The position numbers and the translations under genes were made by a program. Positions 20,841 through 33,113 of a stretch of 64,000 nucleotides of DNA are shown one piece after another (position 1 is the stretch's first letter; each line of letters opens with the position of its first letter). Under the pieces are notes generated by a model. The model saw only the letters and a program-made list of their open reading frames with translations. It was not told the origin of the DNA and ran no database searches. Origin of the DNA: Welwitschia mirabilis (lineage: Eukaryota; Gnetophyta; Gnetopsida; Welwitschiales); NCBI GenBank assembly GCA_051453625.1, contig JBOZIK010000001.1, positions 233,539,035 through 233,603,034 on the forward strand. The letters run 5' to 3'.

Positions 20841-21772
20841 GAGTTGAGGTCCTTGACATTAGTGGCCTAGTACAAATTTATCATTACAATTAAAACAAAG
20901 GCCTAAGCTCTTCTTCACTGCATCTCATCCCACCTTAACCATTTCACTGGTGTGGAAGTTTTATGGGAAGTTGTAGAAGAAGAGCCTAAGGGGGATCAAA
21001 TTGATGATCTGTTGAATCTTTATTGCTAGTCTAATTGGTTATCCCACATCCGAGCAAGGCTAATAGCTTTCTTAAGTGACTTAGGTTTAAAAATTCGGAT
21101 GTATTCAACAATCTCTAGATTTAGCCCACCCATGAATGTTTCAACAAATGCTTTCTATATCCATCCATGTACTCAATTGCCCAACCGTTTAAACTCCTTT
21201 TGGTAGTCACGTAGGGTGNNNNNNNNNNNNNNNNNNNNNNNNNNNNNNNNNNNNNNNNNNNNNNNNNNNNNNNNNNNNNNNNNNNNNNNNNNNNNNNNNN
21301 NNNNNNNNNNNNNNNNNNNNNNNNNNNNNNNNNNNNNNNNNNNNNNNNNNNNNNNNNNNNNNNNNNNNNNNCATTAGTCAAATGAAAGGAAGCCAAGAAC
21401 ACCTTTTGTGAGGAAGGAGTGCATTGGTATTCAAAGAACTAATCCACCTTGGTGATCCACTTTGTAGGATTGTCACCTGCATATTTTGGAAACTCTAGCT
21501 TAGCAATCTTAGAGGAGAATAGTGGCTGTCCTCTTTCAGTATCATTTCGATGATCTAAAGGAGTCTCATGAACCCGACCAGTAGATGAATGTCCATGTCG
21601 ATCAAGAGGGCCTTAGAAGGGGAAGAATGGAGACTGTCAAAAATTTTACTAAGTGCATCCTCCAAGTATTGCAATCGATCAACCAAGTTTAATTTCAACC
21701 AAGAAAATCCATCCTGCAAACCACCAACACTTACTTCCAGATTTTCTATGAGTTTTTGTTATTGCTCATAAT
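20841..21772 (-). pseudogene. Copy C gag and leader remnant
   Basis: Matches copy B gag along its length, with a 153-N gap at 21219-21371 in the capsid region. To the right it continues into a leader that reaches the PBS at 21773. This shows where copy B was cut. Stops are present. Confidence 0.75.
21219..21371. other. Assembly gap, 153 N
   Basis: Sized gap within copy C gag. Copy B has continuous sequence at the equivalent position, so the missing part can be predicted to be capsid-coding. Confidence 0.95.
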
Positions 21773-21788
21773 GCCAGCTCTGATACCA
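21773..21788 (-). other. Chromovirus primer-binding site
   Basis: Minus-strand TGGTATCAGAGCTGGC is an exact initiator-Met type PBS two bases from the LTR end. Confidence 0.88.
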
Positions 21789-21790
21789 GT

Positions 21791-22063
21791 TGACAGGTCC
21801 CAATCAGAGTTTAAATTGAATTAAATTGATCTACTTAGGATAAGAACAACCACAAGATTTAATTGAGAAAATTACTTGCCTTTCTTATTGCTGTTTTAAG
21901 TCTTTAAATACAATAGTAACATAACTAACTTCCTATTTTATTGACCACATCCTTGAGAATCAGGCCAATAACATATAATTTATTGAAACATAACTGACTT
22001 TCTATTTTATTGATCACATCCCTGAGAATTAGGTTCATAATGTACAATTTATTGAATTCAAAT
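21791..22063 (-). repeat. Chromovirus 5' LTR of copy C, cut by gap
   Basis: Starts TGACAGGTCCCAATCAGAG as in the other two LTRs and includes two ~69-bp palindromic units. It then runs into a 533-N gap, so its outer end is not seen. Confidence 0.8.
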
Positions 22064-22596
22064 NNNNNNNNNNNNNNNNNNNNNNNNNNNNNNNNNNNNN
22101 NNNNNNNNNNNNNNNNNNNNNNNNNNNNNNNNNNNNNNNNNNNNNNNNNNNNNNNNNNNNNNNNNNNNNNNNNNNNNNNNNNNNNNNNNNNNNNNNNNNN
22201 NNNNNNNNNNNNNNNNNNNNNNNNNNNNNNNNNNNNNNNNNNNNNNNNNNNNNNNNNNNNNNNNNNNNNNNNNNNNNNNNNNNNNNNNNNNNNNNNNNNN
22301 NNNNNNNNNNNNNNNNNNNNNNNNNNNNNNNNNNNNNNNNNNNNNNNNNNNNNNNNNNNNNNNNNNNNNNNNNNNNNNNNNNNNNNNNNNNNNNNNNNNN
22401 NNNNNNNNNNNNNNNNNNNNNNNNNNNNNNNNNNNNNNNNNNNNNNNNNNNNNNNNNNNNNNNNNNNNNNNNNNNNNNNNNNNNNNNNNNNNNNNNNNNN
22501 NNNNNNNNNNNNNNNNNNNNNNNNNNNNNNNNNNNNNNNNNNNNNNNNNNNNNNNNNNNNNNNNNNNNNNNNNNNNNNNNNNNNNNNNNNNNNNNN
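22064..22596. other. Assembly gap, 533 N
   Basis: The right side resumes in a leader that repeats the copy C leader (TTACTTCCAG..., GCTCATAATGCCAGCTCTGA). The gap therefore hides the end of one LTR and possibly further element sequence. Confidence 0.95.
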
Positions 22597-22639
22597 CTTA
22601 CTTCCAGACTTTCTATGAGTTTTTGTTACTGCTCATAAT

Positions 22640-22655
22640 GCCAGCTCTGATACTA
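22640..22655 (-). other. Second chromovirus primer-binding site
   Basis: Minus-strand TAGTATCAGAGCTGGC; one base differs from the exact site at 21773. Confidence 0.8.
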
Positions 22656-22657
22656 GT

Positions 22658-23109
22658 TGACAGGTCCCAATCAGAGTTTTAATTGAATTAAAATTATTCT
22701 ACTTAGGATAAGAACAACTACAAGATTTAATTGAGAAAATTACTTGCCTTTCTTATTGCTGTTTAAAGTCTTTAAATACAATAGTAACATAACTAACTTC
22801 CTATTTTATTGACCACATCCCTGAGAATCAGGCCAATAACATATAATTTATTGAAACATAACTGACTTTCTATTTTATTGGTCACATCCCTGAGAATTAG
22901 GTTAATAACGTATAATTTATTAAATTCAAATACTTAATCTAAGTCCTAATTAACAACAAGTAACATGATTTCAAATAACAACTAAAAGACTTCAGAATGT
23001 GGCTATTAAGAATTACTACCCAACTGGCTACACTCTTCAAGACATGTAAATATCAGTATATTTTGTATTCTTTTGTGGTACTTTCAAAGACCTCCTTGGT
23101 TACTCATCA
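22658..23109 (-). repeat. Second chromovirus 5' LTR
   Basis: Complete 452-bp LTR; on the minus strand it starts TGATGAGTAACC and ends GGGACCTGTCA. Two palindromic ~69-bp units are present. It differs from the 21791 copy at several positions, so it is not a simple copy of the same contig end. Confidence 0.82.
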
Positions 23110-23699
23110 ATTGCACATTCAATAGCATTAATAGAAATACCATAGCACTAATGTTTTTATAGATCTAAATCTGAATCTTAGAATTACAGTCCGTTTGATA
23201 GCATAGATTCTAAAAAGTTAGATTGATGTGGATACATTTTTTTAACGTTTATAATCTTGCTATTAGGTTAATCCCCAGTTAAAGCTGTAAAGAAGAAGAA
23301 CATTCACATTAAGAGCCCCTACTAATCCAAAGACCCATAATAATGAATGACTAGATTCTAGAAATCCACTTTCACAGATGTCTAAGAGACTATCTTAATA
23401 CTTCATAAAATTCTCACAATTCATCATTGTCCTCTTGTGAGAGCATGTTTATTCATGCAAATGTGGACTGAGAACTTAACTTCTCTTATACCAAGATGTT
23501 TAATAAGGCCTATCTCAAGTGTCCATTTTCTTTTATTTCACATTCCATTTATCTATCTTTAATTTTAGCTCTCAATAACTTTTTTTTCTTTTGTAAGGTA
23601 GTATATTATCTTTATAAGTTATAAGAAAAACTAATAAATTATTATTTTTAAGTGGAATAAGGGAAGAGAATACTTTAAGAAGGGGACAAATCGATATTA
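23110..23699. other. No recognised gene
   Basis: AT-rich flank right of the chromovirus cluster. I see no motif on either strand. Confidence 0.4.
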
Positions 23700-24494
23700 A
23701 TTTTTGGGGGACAAGGGATTAGAATAGCCAAACTCCTATTCAATGAGGAAAAAAATAAAAAATTTAATGAAAAGAATGTCCACACATGGAAAGTAAAAAT
23801 GAAATTATTGGTAATTAATAAAGGTGTGTGGAGAGTTACAAGTGGTAAAATGTCAAAGTTAAATGACCTTGATAAAATTGACAAGTGGTAAGAATATGAT
23901 CAAGAAACCCTTTCTCTTATTATGCTTCTTCTTGAGGACAATTATCTTTATTATATTGATTTGAGTAAGGCATCAAAGGAAGTGTGGGATGAATTATGGA
24001 AGTCATTTGATTCAAGTGAAAATGAAGCTAAATAAAAATTAATATATCAATTATATAGTTTGAGAATGAATGATTCAGAAGACATGAATCAACATATAAA
24101 TTAGCTCAAATCTCTTTTGGCTCAACTTGTTATTGTAAATTTAAAAATTGATGATAAACATGTCAAGGACATTCTTCTTAATAGTCTTGTATTAAGATAT
24201 TTTTATATTGTTTTCACATTGAAGAAGATCTCATGCACATTATAAAGCATAGTTCCAACAGTTATTAAAGAATACAAGAAAATATAATAGCAAGAATTTT
24301 CATAATACATCAGATAAGTACACTAAGAAGGAACATATCAAATGTTTCTATTGTAATGAATCAGCACATATATCTATGAATGGCATTCAACATGCTAAGG
24401 ATTTTATCAATGGTAAGTTAAATATTTGAGTTTAAACTATAGAATCTTCATCTTAAGTGAAAGGTTTAAAAGTAGACAAACCTACAAAAGAAAC
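23700..24494 (+). pseudogene. Copia-4 gag remnant
   Basis: UBN2-type copia gag: HTWKVKMKLLVINKGVWRV, then YDQETLSLIMLLLEDNYLYY, EVWDELWKSFDS, LIYQLYSLRMNDSEDMNQHI and LKSLLAQLV. A zinc knuckle near 24340 (CFYCNESAHISMNG) keeps two Cys and the His but has lost the last Cys. Stops such as TGG-to-TAA/TGA type changes interrupt it. It would have formed the capsid. Confidence 0.78.
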
Positions 24495-24914
24495 TATTAG
24501 AGGGTTTTAGCCCTTTTGAGTGTGTTCCATCTATGCGTTGGTGTATTCCATTATTTTGGGTGTGTCTCATATATGTGATTGAGTGTCTCTTAGTTGTGTG
24601 TTTTGGATTTTTTCCATGTGATTATGCAATGTCAATTCTTCATCTATTCTGTATGTCACATTTATGAGAGGTTTGTCAAAGTTTACTTTAATAAAGGTAC
24701 AATAGGTATGTCCATGTACTTTGAAAATTTAGTTTGAATTAATTGTTGTTTACTATTCTAGAGTGTGTGATCCAATTTTTGTGGATATATTATTAGCATG
24801 TATCTTATTATTTATTTGCATGCAATTAATAAAAAAATTGAGCCATAATTCCATGCTTATCTCCTAGCTCCATCCTCCCTTCTATTGCATTTTTTGTGCT
24901 TTATACTTTCTATA
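24495..24914 (+). repeat. Solo LTR of the copia-3 family
   Basis: Starts TATTAGAGGGTTTTAGCCC, like a copia LTR whose TG became TA, and ends TTCTATA. Its last ~230 bp match 8474-8712. It is flanked by AAAC on both sides (24491-24494 and 24915-24918), a possible partial target-site duplication. No internal region follows, so it looks like a solo LTR inside copia-4. Confidence 0.6.
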
Positions 24915-25100
24915 AAACCAACTTTTTCAAAGGTATTATTCTACACAATCAATGGGTTCAAGCCATGAAAGAAGAAACTACAAGGTTCTGGAAAATGGTA
25001 CATGGAAGTTGATCCATAAAATTAAGAAACTTATACAACATAAAGTCATTATACTAGTACACTGTTTAATCATCGAACAAATAGTTAATATTTAAAAAAA
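24915..25100 (+). pseudogene. Copia-4 RT start, remnant
   Basis: Just right of the solo LTR the frame reads NQWVQAMKEE and then a broken ENGTWKLI-like pattern, the typical N-terminus of copia RT. Protease and integrase of this element are absent between the gag and this point, so an internal deletion accompanied or preceded the LTR insertion. Confidence 0.5.
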
Positions 25101-25237
25101 GCCATTTGGTTAAGAAAAGTTTTGAAATTTTACATTCAAGATAGGGTTAACTATGAGTTAATGAAAATCATTTTTCTATAGATATTGGGCTATATTTGAC
25201 TTTTGGAGTTATCAAGAAAATCCTTCCTTGATCCTTG

Positions 25238-25395
25238 TACTATGGTATGTTTAGTGCAATTTTACTTAATACTACAAGATGTGTAGTATAATTTGGCCTA
25301 GTGCTATGGAAAGTGTAATAAAATTTTACCTAGAATTTTAATATGTGTAATGCATAAATCCTATTATTATAGGATGTGTAGAAAAATATAAGTAC
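25238..25395 (+). repeat. Degenerate 32-bp tandem repeat, about five units
   Basis: Unit starts at 25238, 25270, 25302, 25334 and about 25365 carry variants of TACTACARGATGTGTA followed by an AATTTTACCTAG-like half. The 32-bp period is regular although units differ at many positions. Confidence 0.75.
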
Positions 25396-25708
25396 TTATC
25401 TACCTAGTAGTTTTCTCACATGACAACTCATTTTTAGGATGTTTTATTATAGGTTAAATCTAAAGGTTTTTCTCCAGGTACTCTAGTTCCCTTAGAAGAG
25501 AGCATATTTCAATGTTGAGGAGGGAATTACTAAGGTAATAATAAGTCTCACTATGGTACTACATTTAGAGCAATAGAAAAATACTAGTAGAAAGCTAGTT
25601 AGGTGTGATTGCTTATAAAAATAAGCTCTTAACATTTAAAAGAGTGTAAGAAAGTAAAACTCTATTTTTTAAATCCTGCATTATATTTTCTTACTTAATA
25701 CTATTACA

Positions 25709-26459
25709 TCCTTTATACTCTAATGCAAGCATAAAAAGTAGAAACACAAATGCTTAAGAACCATAAAAAAGAATGATCATAATGAAGAATTAAACTAAAA
25801 GACTTACTTAAAACACAAAAAAGCTTAACAATGTAGTTTTATTCAAGCATTAAAAGTACAATGTTAATTGAAAATCAAAATCATGGATGATAAACTGCTT
25901 CTATATTATGAAAATACAAGAATTACATTACATTAAAGAAAGAAAACCAAGATAATATAAACTCATCAGAGCTAGCCTACTCCTAAAGGGAAAGCCTAGA
26001 AAGACATGATAATTGATACTTTAGGCATTTCAACTATTTTGGTAGCCAAAGATTATTATAACTGAGGATGCTTGATTTTTTTAATAGATGAAAATAGGAT
26101 TAGGATTTCTTAATTAGATTTTTAATATAGAGTTTGCAATTGAGAATTTAACACTTTATGACCACACATTTTCTCAAAGTTTAATGCCTTAATTACTTGA
26201 TACCATAACTAGAAATTAATTTATTTTCTTAGACGACTTTAAAACTGTAATGTTCATAGTGCTTTGCTTAAAAGAACTAGTGGTGCTAGTGATCTCGATG
26301 GTGGCATTAGAACTTTTAGCTAAAATACCTCCATTATTTGACATGTATTCTAGAATGCAACATTTACCTAAAATTATCATAGAAAAATGCATAAGTTCAT
26401 AAGTTATATTAAAAATGGGATAAGACATAAGTCTAAATGCTAATTTTTACATGTTATCA
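25709..26459 (-). repeat. Left LTR of the array, truncated
   Basis: Aligns with 30849-31676 and 36959-37781 over about 750 bp (for example GTAATGTTCATAGTG, GCATAAGTTCATAA) and ends in ATGTTATCA. The ~320 bp next to the PBS in the other copies are absent, so its left end is cut. Confidence 0.72.
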
Positions 26460-29400
26460 CAATTTTCTAATTATACATTTACTATATCCTTACCAAAATT
26501 ATTAAAAAAATGAGTTAACATGGAAAAATTCTAAAGAAAAATGTTCAACTATATAATAATGGTACAACTTATAAAATGCTTTGATAAATTTTTTAACAAT
26601 AAGACATCAAAATTAGAAAATCCTTGAAAGATGAAAATTATCTACCCCCAAACAAAGTTGAATTTTGTCCTCAAAGTTTGAAAAAATAGAAAAACAAATA
26701 CAAAATTTGAAAATAAGTTGATGCAACATCGGAATAATCATGCCTCATGTCATGTCATTTTATTAAAATTAAAAAAATAAAAAAGAAAAATAATGCAAAA
26801 CAAACCTATAATGTATACGGAAGAAAAATACTAAAAGAGGTATGAAGTGAAAGGAAATTATATGCAAAATAACCAAGTAATAAAGATCCATAAATGTTTG
26901 TTATAGATGAAATAGATTAAAAGTTGGGAAAAAAATGAAAGATGAAAAGTTTAAAAAGAGAATAGATAGAAATAAAGAAAAGGTAAAAATAAAGATGATG
27001 AAGAAAGTGTCAAAATGAGATGAAAAATAGATGAAAACCAAGTTACACTATATTTTTATAAAAGATAATAACCTACTAATGACTTAAGATGATTGTGGAT
27101 TTGAATAAAGGGGTATGTGAAAGAAGCATTGGATAAACAAGGAAAAGTTAATGATGGTGCTAGTGAGGTCTCTCTATAACATCAGTTTTCTATGGCAGAT
27201 GCTCTTATGTTTGAAATAATGAACATGTATTGATGTAGTGATTACAAGATGTAATAGGTGAGATGATGAAATAATAGGGAGGCTCAGAATGAATAATATT
27301 TTAATAAAACTAAAGCGTAAGGATCATCTAATCTTAATAACATTATAGAACAACTTAGTTCTAGAATGACTAATGAAAGGAAAAATTTCATTACAACAAA
27401 CACAGATGTGTCTTCAAGCATGCTTTCTCATAGAGATGAAAGGATGAGTGTCTATTGCATAAAATAGTAGAATGAATTACAATGAGGTAAATAAAATTTT
27501 AATTAAGATCCTATGATGCATGCTATTAATACACAAGGCTACAAAACTAATGTAGTGACCTTAGAAAACATCTATTTAATTATGGATCTAAGTCAAAACA
27601 AGGCAAGCCATTGATAAAGTAAATTCATGCAATTCAAGAGTAGTAAAAAGTTCTTAAGTACCAAATGTTAAAATAATAAATTCACAAGAAGTCTCTAATC
27701 TCATCTTGATTCTTTCCAATCTTACTCTTCTACAATTACAAATGATATCCTTTAAGAATTTGATCATATTAAGAATTTAATATTGTGGCACCTTCTTCCA
27801 ACTACGTTATACATGAAGAAATCAATGTTTTATTTCTCATAGGCATTTATATCCTTAATGCAATTAAAAGTACCATAAATAAATCATTAGAGACACATTT
27901 CTAGTGAGGATCCATAGCCCTAATACAACTAACTAAATCTAATAAAATTGATCAAAATGAATATGTGCTTTTAGAGAAGAGATTTTATTTTTCTTTTGTT
28001 TCTACTTCTAATATATATGTTATATTCACATAGAAGGATTCATTATTTCATTATCCTAATAAATAAATATTCTTATCACTAAAAATTCTTTAAATAAAGA
28101 TACATTATTAAAGTAGAAAAACCACCTTTCATTTCCTTGATTTCAAAGTAAAGGCATCAAATAGATGCAAGCTTAGCAGAAAAAAAAATTAAAGATAAGA
28201 AATAACTTCATTTTAATAAGTAAGAACCCATCTAATCTCAAGCAAAACACTGGAATAACAAAGATCACTTATTCTTCTTTATGTAAAAAGGCCACTACAC
28301 AAGATCAAAAAGTCTTATAAACTCATAGCACGATGGGCGAGAGAGATACTCTATGAGGCTTATAAAGTAATGCCCTAATGAAGGGGTGAATATTAAGATT
28401 TGAGATAGTGATGGTTTATCCTATGGAATGGATGAAATTTTGGATTTTTTAAGTGAAATGTATTAAGTTAATGATTAAGGAAATCGAAGTGCTTTAGTGG
28501 TCTTATGAGAGATATGCTAGATATTAATTTCATTATGCAAGGACCTACCCATCCTATGTCTAATTTAAAAGTAAAATCTAATCTAAAGTTTTGTAATAAA
28601 TCTAAAAGTTTGAACTAAAGGATTTTCCAAGGTGGTGTATGGATGAAGGGTTAAGATCATGAAGGCTTTGTGGCTTAAGAGTGTGATGGATATGGATGAA
28701 GGGTTAAGATCATGAATCTAAAATTTTTATGCATGAGTCTATGAAATTACAAAGAAAATCAATACAAGTGATAAAGTTTATTCTTTTAAGGTAAAAAAAG
28801 ATCCATCCTTTAGCTTATTTAATAATTCTTATAAGAGACCATCTTGAGGGGAAGATAAAAGTGACTTGATACTACTGTACAAAGCCTTTATTCATTAAAA
28901 GAATAATCAAAAGATGGTTTTTATTTTGAAAAATATTTTTATTCTTAACCAAAGATCAAATATTACTTAAAAGATAGTGATTAAAGATAAATGTTTGGTT
29001 TATGAACTTGTTGAGGAAAAGGCAAAGGTTCTACACAAGATAAATCTTGTAATGATTCTTCTTTAATGTTTTCATCCTAATAAATATTGCCAAAAGACTC
29101 ATCCTCAAATATGTTGTCACTTATCTTCTAATACGTGTTTATCTTATAGGTCCTCATTTGCTTCTTTTCTATTTATATAGGGTATGGTTTGAATTTTATT
29201 GACTTGATTGCCATTAATCCTTTCAAGGTTTTTAAAATTCCTATGACTAGGTTCATGAAATGTAGGAAGATCTTCATCTTCTTGTTGATTAAGTGTACTA
29301 AAGGTTTGAGTAGTAAGTTGGTTTAACTATTAGATATTTTACTTAAAAATTTGATTTATTTACATTTAGGCTTTCATGAATCATATAAGGTTTTATTTTA

Positions 29401-30502
29401 AGAATTTTAAAGAAGGTTTTTGATGTTAAAAAGTGAAGAAAATTATTTAAATGATGAAGATAAGGATTAAAAGGTGAAGAAAATTAATATGTTAATGAGA
29501 AATAAGGATTATGAGGGAGGGTGAAAGGTATAGATCCATAATTCTCTTAGTAAGGATCTAATTTATGCACACTAGAAGATTAAAGAAAATATAAAGGAAA
29601 ATCTAAGTATTCAAGTTGAAGGTAATTCCTTATAGCTTTCTTAGGTCAAAAATAATCTTCTACATTTCATTTATGTTAAAAATGATTAGCAAGATTATAA
29701 GTAATTTCATAGTTCTTATAAAAAAGATGTATTTTTAATGTTAGGATTCATTTATATGTCTAGAAGATGATTTATAAAATCCATCATTAGGGTCATATTT
29801 CTGTAAATCTATGAGGTTTTAAGAGTGACCGCTTAGTAGAAAGGAGTAAGAAAGGTGAGATAGATGTTAAAGCCAAGTTTAAGCAGAAAATTTGCAAAAA
29901 AGCTAGTAACCACAATTGCTATCCATTGTAGCATCAATTTTTTTATAAAGAAACAATTCAAAAAAAAAGAGGGCAATTACATTCAGAGTTACATAAAATA
30001 TTTTGTGTAATAGAAAATAAAAAATAAATGGCACATAATGGAAATATTAAGACTTAAACAAAATAAAACCTAAGAAAGAAAACTCTAAAATTTTTTCTTT
30101 CTAAAGATTTTAATAGCCAAGAATAAAATGTATAGAAATTAAAAAAAAAAGTGAATTCTTATTGGTTTTTTATGTCCATGTTTTTTTAATTCTTCCTTGG
30201 GTTATAAAGAATTGTTATACCTATAACTTAAAAGTATATGATATGGAAGTAATATTTAAGTTACAGTAAAAAATTATTAAAACTCAAAAAATAGACCAGC
30301 TTGATTATCATTAGAAATGAACTAGTATGCACCATTGGAAAGTATGAAAATGAAAAATAAATTATTGAAACTAAAGTGGATCAATTTAGATAACACTAGA
30401 AAGGAGTAGTACCAACTAATGTAAGTGTAGAAAATCTTGAAAAATAAATTAAAATTACACCAAAAAGAATCATGTGCTTTTTATGAAGCTACCATATCAT
30501 TA
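26460..30502 (-). mobile_element. Internal region of the left array unit
   Basis: About 4.04 kb, AT-rich and full of stops. It aligns with the internal region of the right unit (for example 26670 with 31880, 28320 with 34310). I recognise no RT, RNase H or integrase. One open gag-like segment is listed separately. Confidence 0.6.
29161..29316 (-). pseudogene. Gag-like open segment, left unit
   Basis: Fifty-two minus-strand codons without a stop, starting LTTQTFSTLNQQ and including LPTFHEPSHRNFKNLERING. The right unit at 35190-35360 has the matching frame with one stop, and differences leave many amino acids unchanged. Upstream, two adjacent stops TAA TAG stand where the other copy has at least one CAA, as expected of decayed glutamines. 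The role is unknown; a gag tail is likely from position. Confidence 0.45.
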
Positions 30503-30520
30503 TCCTTGGCAATGACACCA
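30503..30520 (-). other. Decayed tRNA-Asp primer-binding site, left unit
   Basis: Minus-strand TGGTGTCATTGCCAAGGA. The known Athila-type site is TGGCGCCGTTGCCGGGGA; every difference is a C-to-T or G-to-A transition. Confidence 0.75.
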
Positions 30521-30531
30521 AAATACTATTC

Positions 30532-31676
30532 ATATCTAGCTTTTACAATTTATAAACTAAGACTCATGTTGTAATAGAATCTCGATATCATTCTTTTCAT
30601 AAGGTTAAATCAAGGTAGAAAACTAAATAGTGATAACATAGACTTATTTAACTTGTAAAGAACTCAAAACAAAAGGCAAAAAATCAATATTGAAATGAGA
30701 TCAACTTTGATGGTGAAGGTAGGGAGACAAGCTAACTCTAAAGATATAACTTAAATCATTCAATATGAAAGTCTTTACTTCAACAATATAGTGTAAATTT
30801 CTAAAATAAATCTTTAGATTATTAGGTCCCAAATTATGATGACATAAGTCCTTCATAGCCTAATGTAAGCATGAAAATGAGGAATAAAAATGTTTTAAGT
30901 ACCATTAAATAAGATGACTGTAACTAAGAAGCAAACTAAAGAGACTTACCTAGAAAATAAAAGTAATTGATAATTTAGTTTTATTTAAGCATTAAAATTA
31001 CAATGTTAATTACAACTCAAAATCAAGGATGAGCAACTAATTCTTTTTTATTAAAAATAAGTAATTACATTACATTAAAAAAAAAAACCAAGCTAATATA
31101 GACTCATCAAATCTATTCTTAAAGCTAGTTCAATTCCAAATAGAAAGCTTAGAAAGGCATAGTGATCGATGATTTAAGAATTCTAACTATTTTACTAGAT
31201 AAAAGTTATTATAAATGAAGGTTATTGGATCTTTTTATAGATGAAAATAGGATTAGGATTTGTTGGTTAAGATTTCCAATTTAGGATTTTACAATTTAGA
31301 ATATGATACGTTTATGAAAACATACTTTATTAGAATTTAAAGCTATAGCTGCCTAATCTCATAATTGAAAATTAATTGCTTTCCAAGGATAACTCTAGAA
31401 TGTAATGTTTGTAGTGTTTTATCCCAAAGAACTAGTTGCACTAGTGATTTGGATAGTGGCATTGATACTTTTAGCTAGAATACCTCCATGTTTTAGCATT
31501 TACTCCAAAATACAAGATGTTACTTGAAATTATCACAGGGAAATGCATAAGTTCATAAATTATATTAAAAATAATATAAGATATCATTTTATGATAAAAG
31601 AACTAATTTAATGTCTTCTCTTAAGCTAAGTTAGCTTGATATGCTTCATTAAAATGTTAATTATTACATATTATCA
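30532..31676 (-). repeat. Middle, shared LTR of the array
   Basis: About 1.15 kb. On the minus strand it starts TGATAATATG. Purine-rich AGTTAGAGAGTG precedes that start (a PPT for the right unit), and the PBS of the left unit follows its other end. The left boundary is approximate. Confidence 0.7.
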
Positions 31677-31686
31677 CACTCTCTAA
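31677..31686 (-). other. Polypurine tract of the right array unit
   Basis: Minus-strand TTAGAGAGTG next to the LTR start; the left unit has TTAGAAAATTG at the same place, a decayed version. The rightmost LTR has no such tract outside it. Confidence 0.5.
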
Positions 31687-33113
31687 CTAGACTTTTGTTG
31701 TACTCCTAGTAAACAACTTTAAAAAAGTTGATTTATCATGGACTAATTCTAAAGAAAAATGTTAAAGTATATAAGAATCATATAAAAATTTCTAACTATT
31801 TTTTTGAAAAATAAGGCATTAGAATTAAGAAATTTCTTGAAAAATGTCGATGTCAGACTTCCAACCAAAGTTGAACTTTATCCTCAAAGTTTGTAAAGAT
31901 AGAAAAATAAATACAAAATTTGAAAACAAGTTGATGAAACATTAGAACAAAGATGTCTCATGTCATGGTATTTTATTAAAACTAGAAAAAGATAAAAGAA
32001 AAACAACGTAAAAAATTCAAAATAAAACTATAATGCATATAAAATAAAAATATTAAAAGATGCATGAAGTGAAATGAAATTCCATAAGATACTACTTAGT
32101 AATGAGGCTCTACAAATGCTTGTTATAGATGAAAAACAATTAAAAGTAAAAAATGAAAAATAAAAAGTTAAAAGAAAGAAGATGTAAAACTAAATAAAAG
32201 GTAAAAATCAAGATAATGAAAGAAGTGTCAAAATAATATGTAAAATGGATGAAAACCAAGTTACAATCTATTTTTATGACAGATAATAGCCTACCAATGA
32301 CTTAAGATGATTATGGACTTGAACAAGATGTTGTGTATGAAAAAATAAGATGAATAGGGTGAAGTTGATAGTGGCATTAGTGAGGTCTTATGGTGGCACT
32401 AGTTTTTTATGGAAGATGCTCTTGGATTTGGAATAATAAACAAGTAAGAATGCAGTGATTATAAAAACATAATAAGTAAGGTGATGAAATAATAGGAAGG
32501 ATTAGAATGAATAAAAATTTAGTAAAATTAAAGCCTAATGATCATTTGATCTCAATGATATTTTAGAATAACTTAATCCTAACATGATTCATGGAAAGAA
32601 AGATTTTATTATAACAAACACAAATGTCCCTTCAAGCATGCTTTCTCATAGATATGAAAGGGTAAATGCATAAGGTATGATATGATGAAATGAATTAAAT
32701 TGAGGTAAATGCAACTGACATTTCATCATGCATGTTATGAATAGAAGAAACTACAAAACTAAAGTAATGTTCTTAGAAAAAAATTATCTAATTACATGTC
32801 TAAGTTAGAATAAGAAAAAGCATTGATAAAGTAAATTCATGTAATTCAAGAGTAATAAAAAGATCTTAAATAATAAATGTTAAAATAAGCAATTCATAAA
32901 AAGTCTCCAATTCCATCTTAGTTTCTTTCCAACCTTACTCTTCTACAATCATACATGACATCCTTCAAGCATTTAATCATATTAAGCATTTAGTATTGTG
33001 ACACATTCTTCCAATAGAGTTAAACATGCTATACATGAAGAAGTCAGTGCTAAATTATTAACAAGCATCTATAACCCTAATGTAGTTGAGCGTAAAAGAA
33101 ATGAATCAATAAA

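Larger units (their letters stand above)
9435..23109 (-). mobile_element. Cluster of three partial chromovirus (Ty3/gypsy) copies
   Basis: Read on the minus strand, three partial copies of one gypsy family lie head to tail. Copy C runs 18176-21790 (leader, gag, protease, RT, RNase H, part of integrase). Copy B runs 13933-18160 (gag to chromodomain). Copy A runs 9950-11924 (RNase H, integrase, chromodomain). LTRs of one family bound the cluster at 9435-9949 and 22658-23109, with another partial LTR at 21791. Order PR-RT-RH-IN plus a chromodomain identifies a chromovirus; the protease pattern suggests the Reina branch. Outer flanks ACTAC and ATTGC differ by two transitions and could be a decayed target-site duplication. 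Confidence 0.8.

Noticed and set aside
22010-22618. 202-codon open frame
   Set aside because: Consists of a 533-N gap with LTR sequence at the edges.
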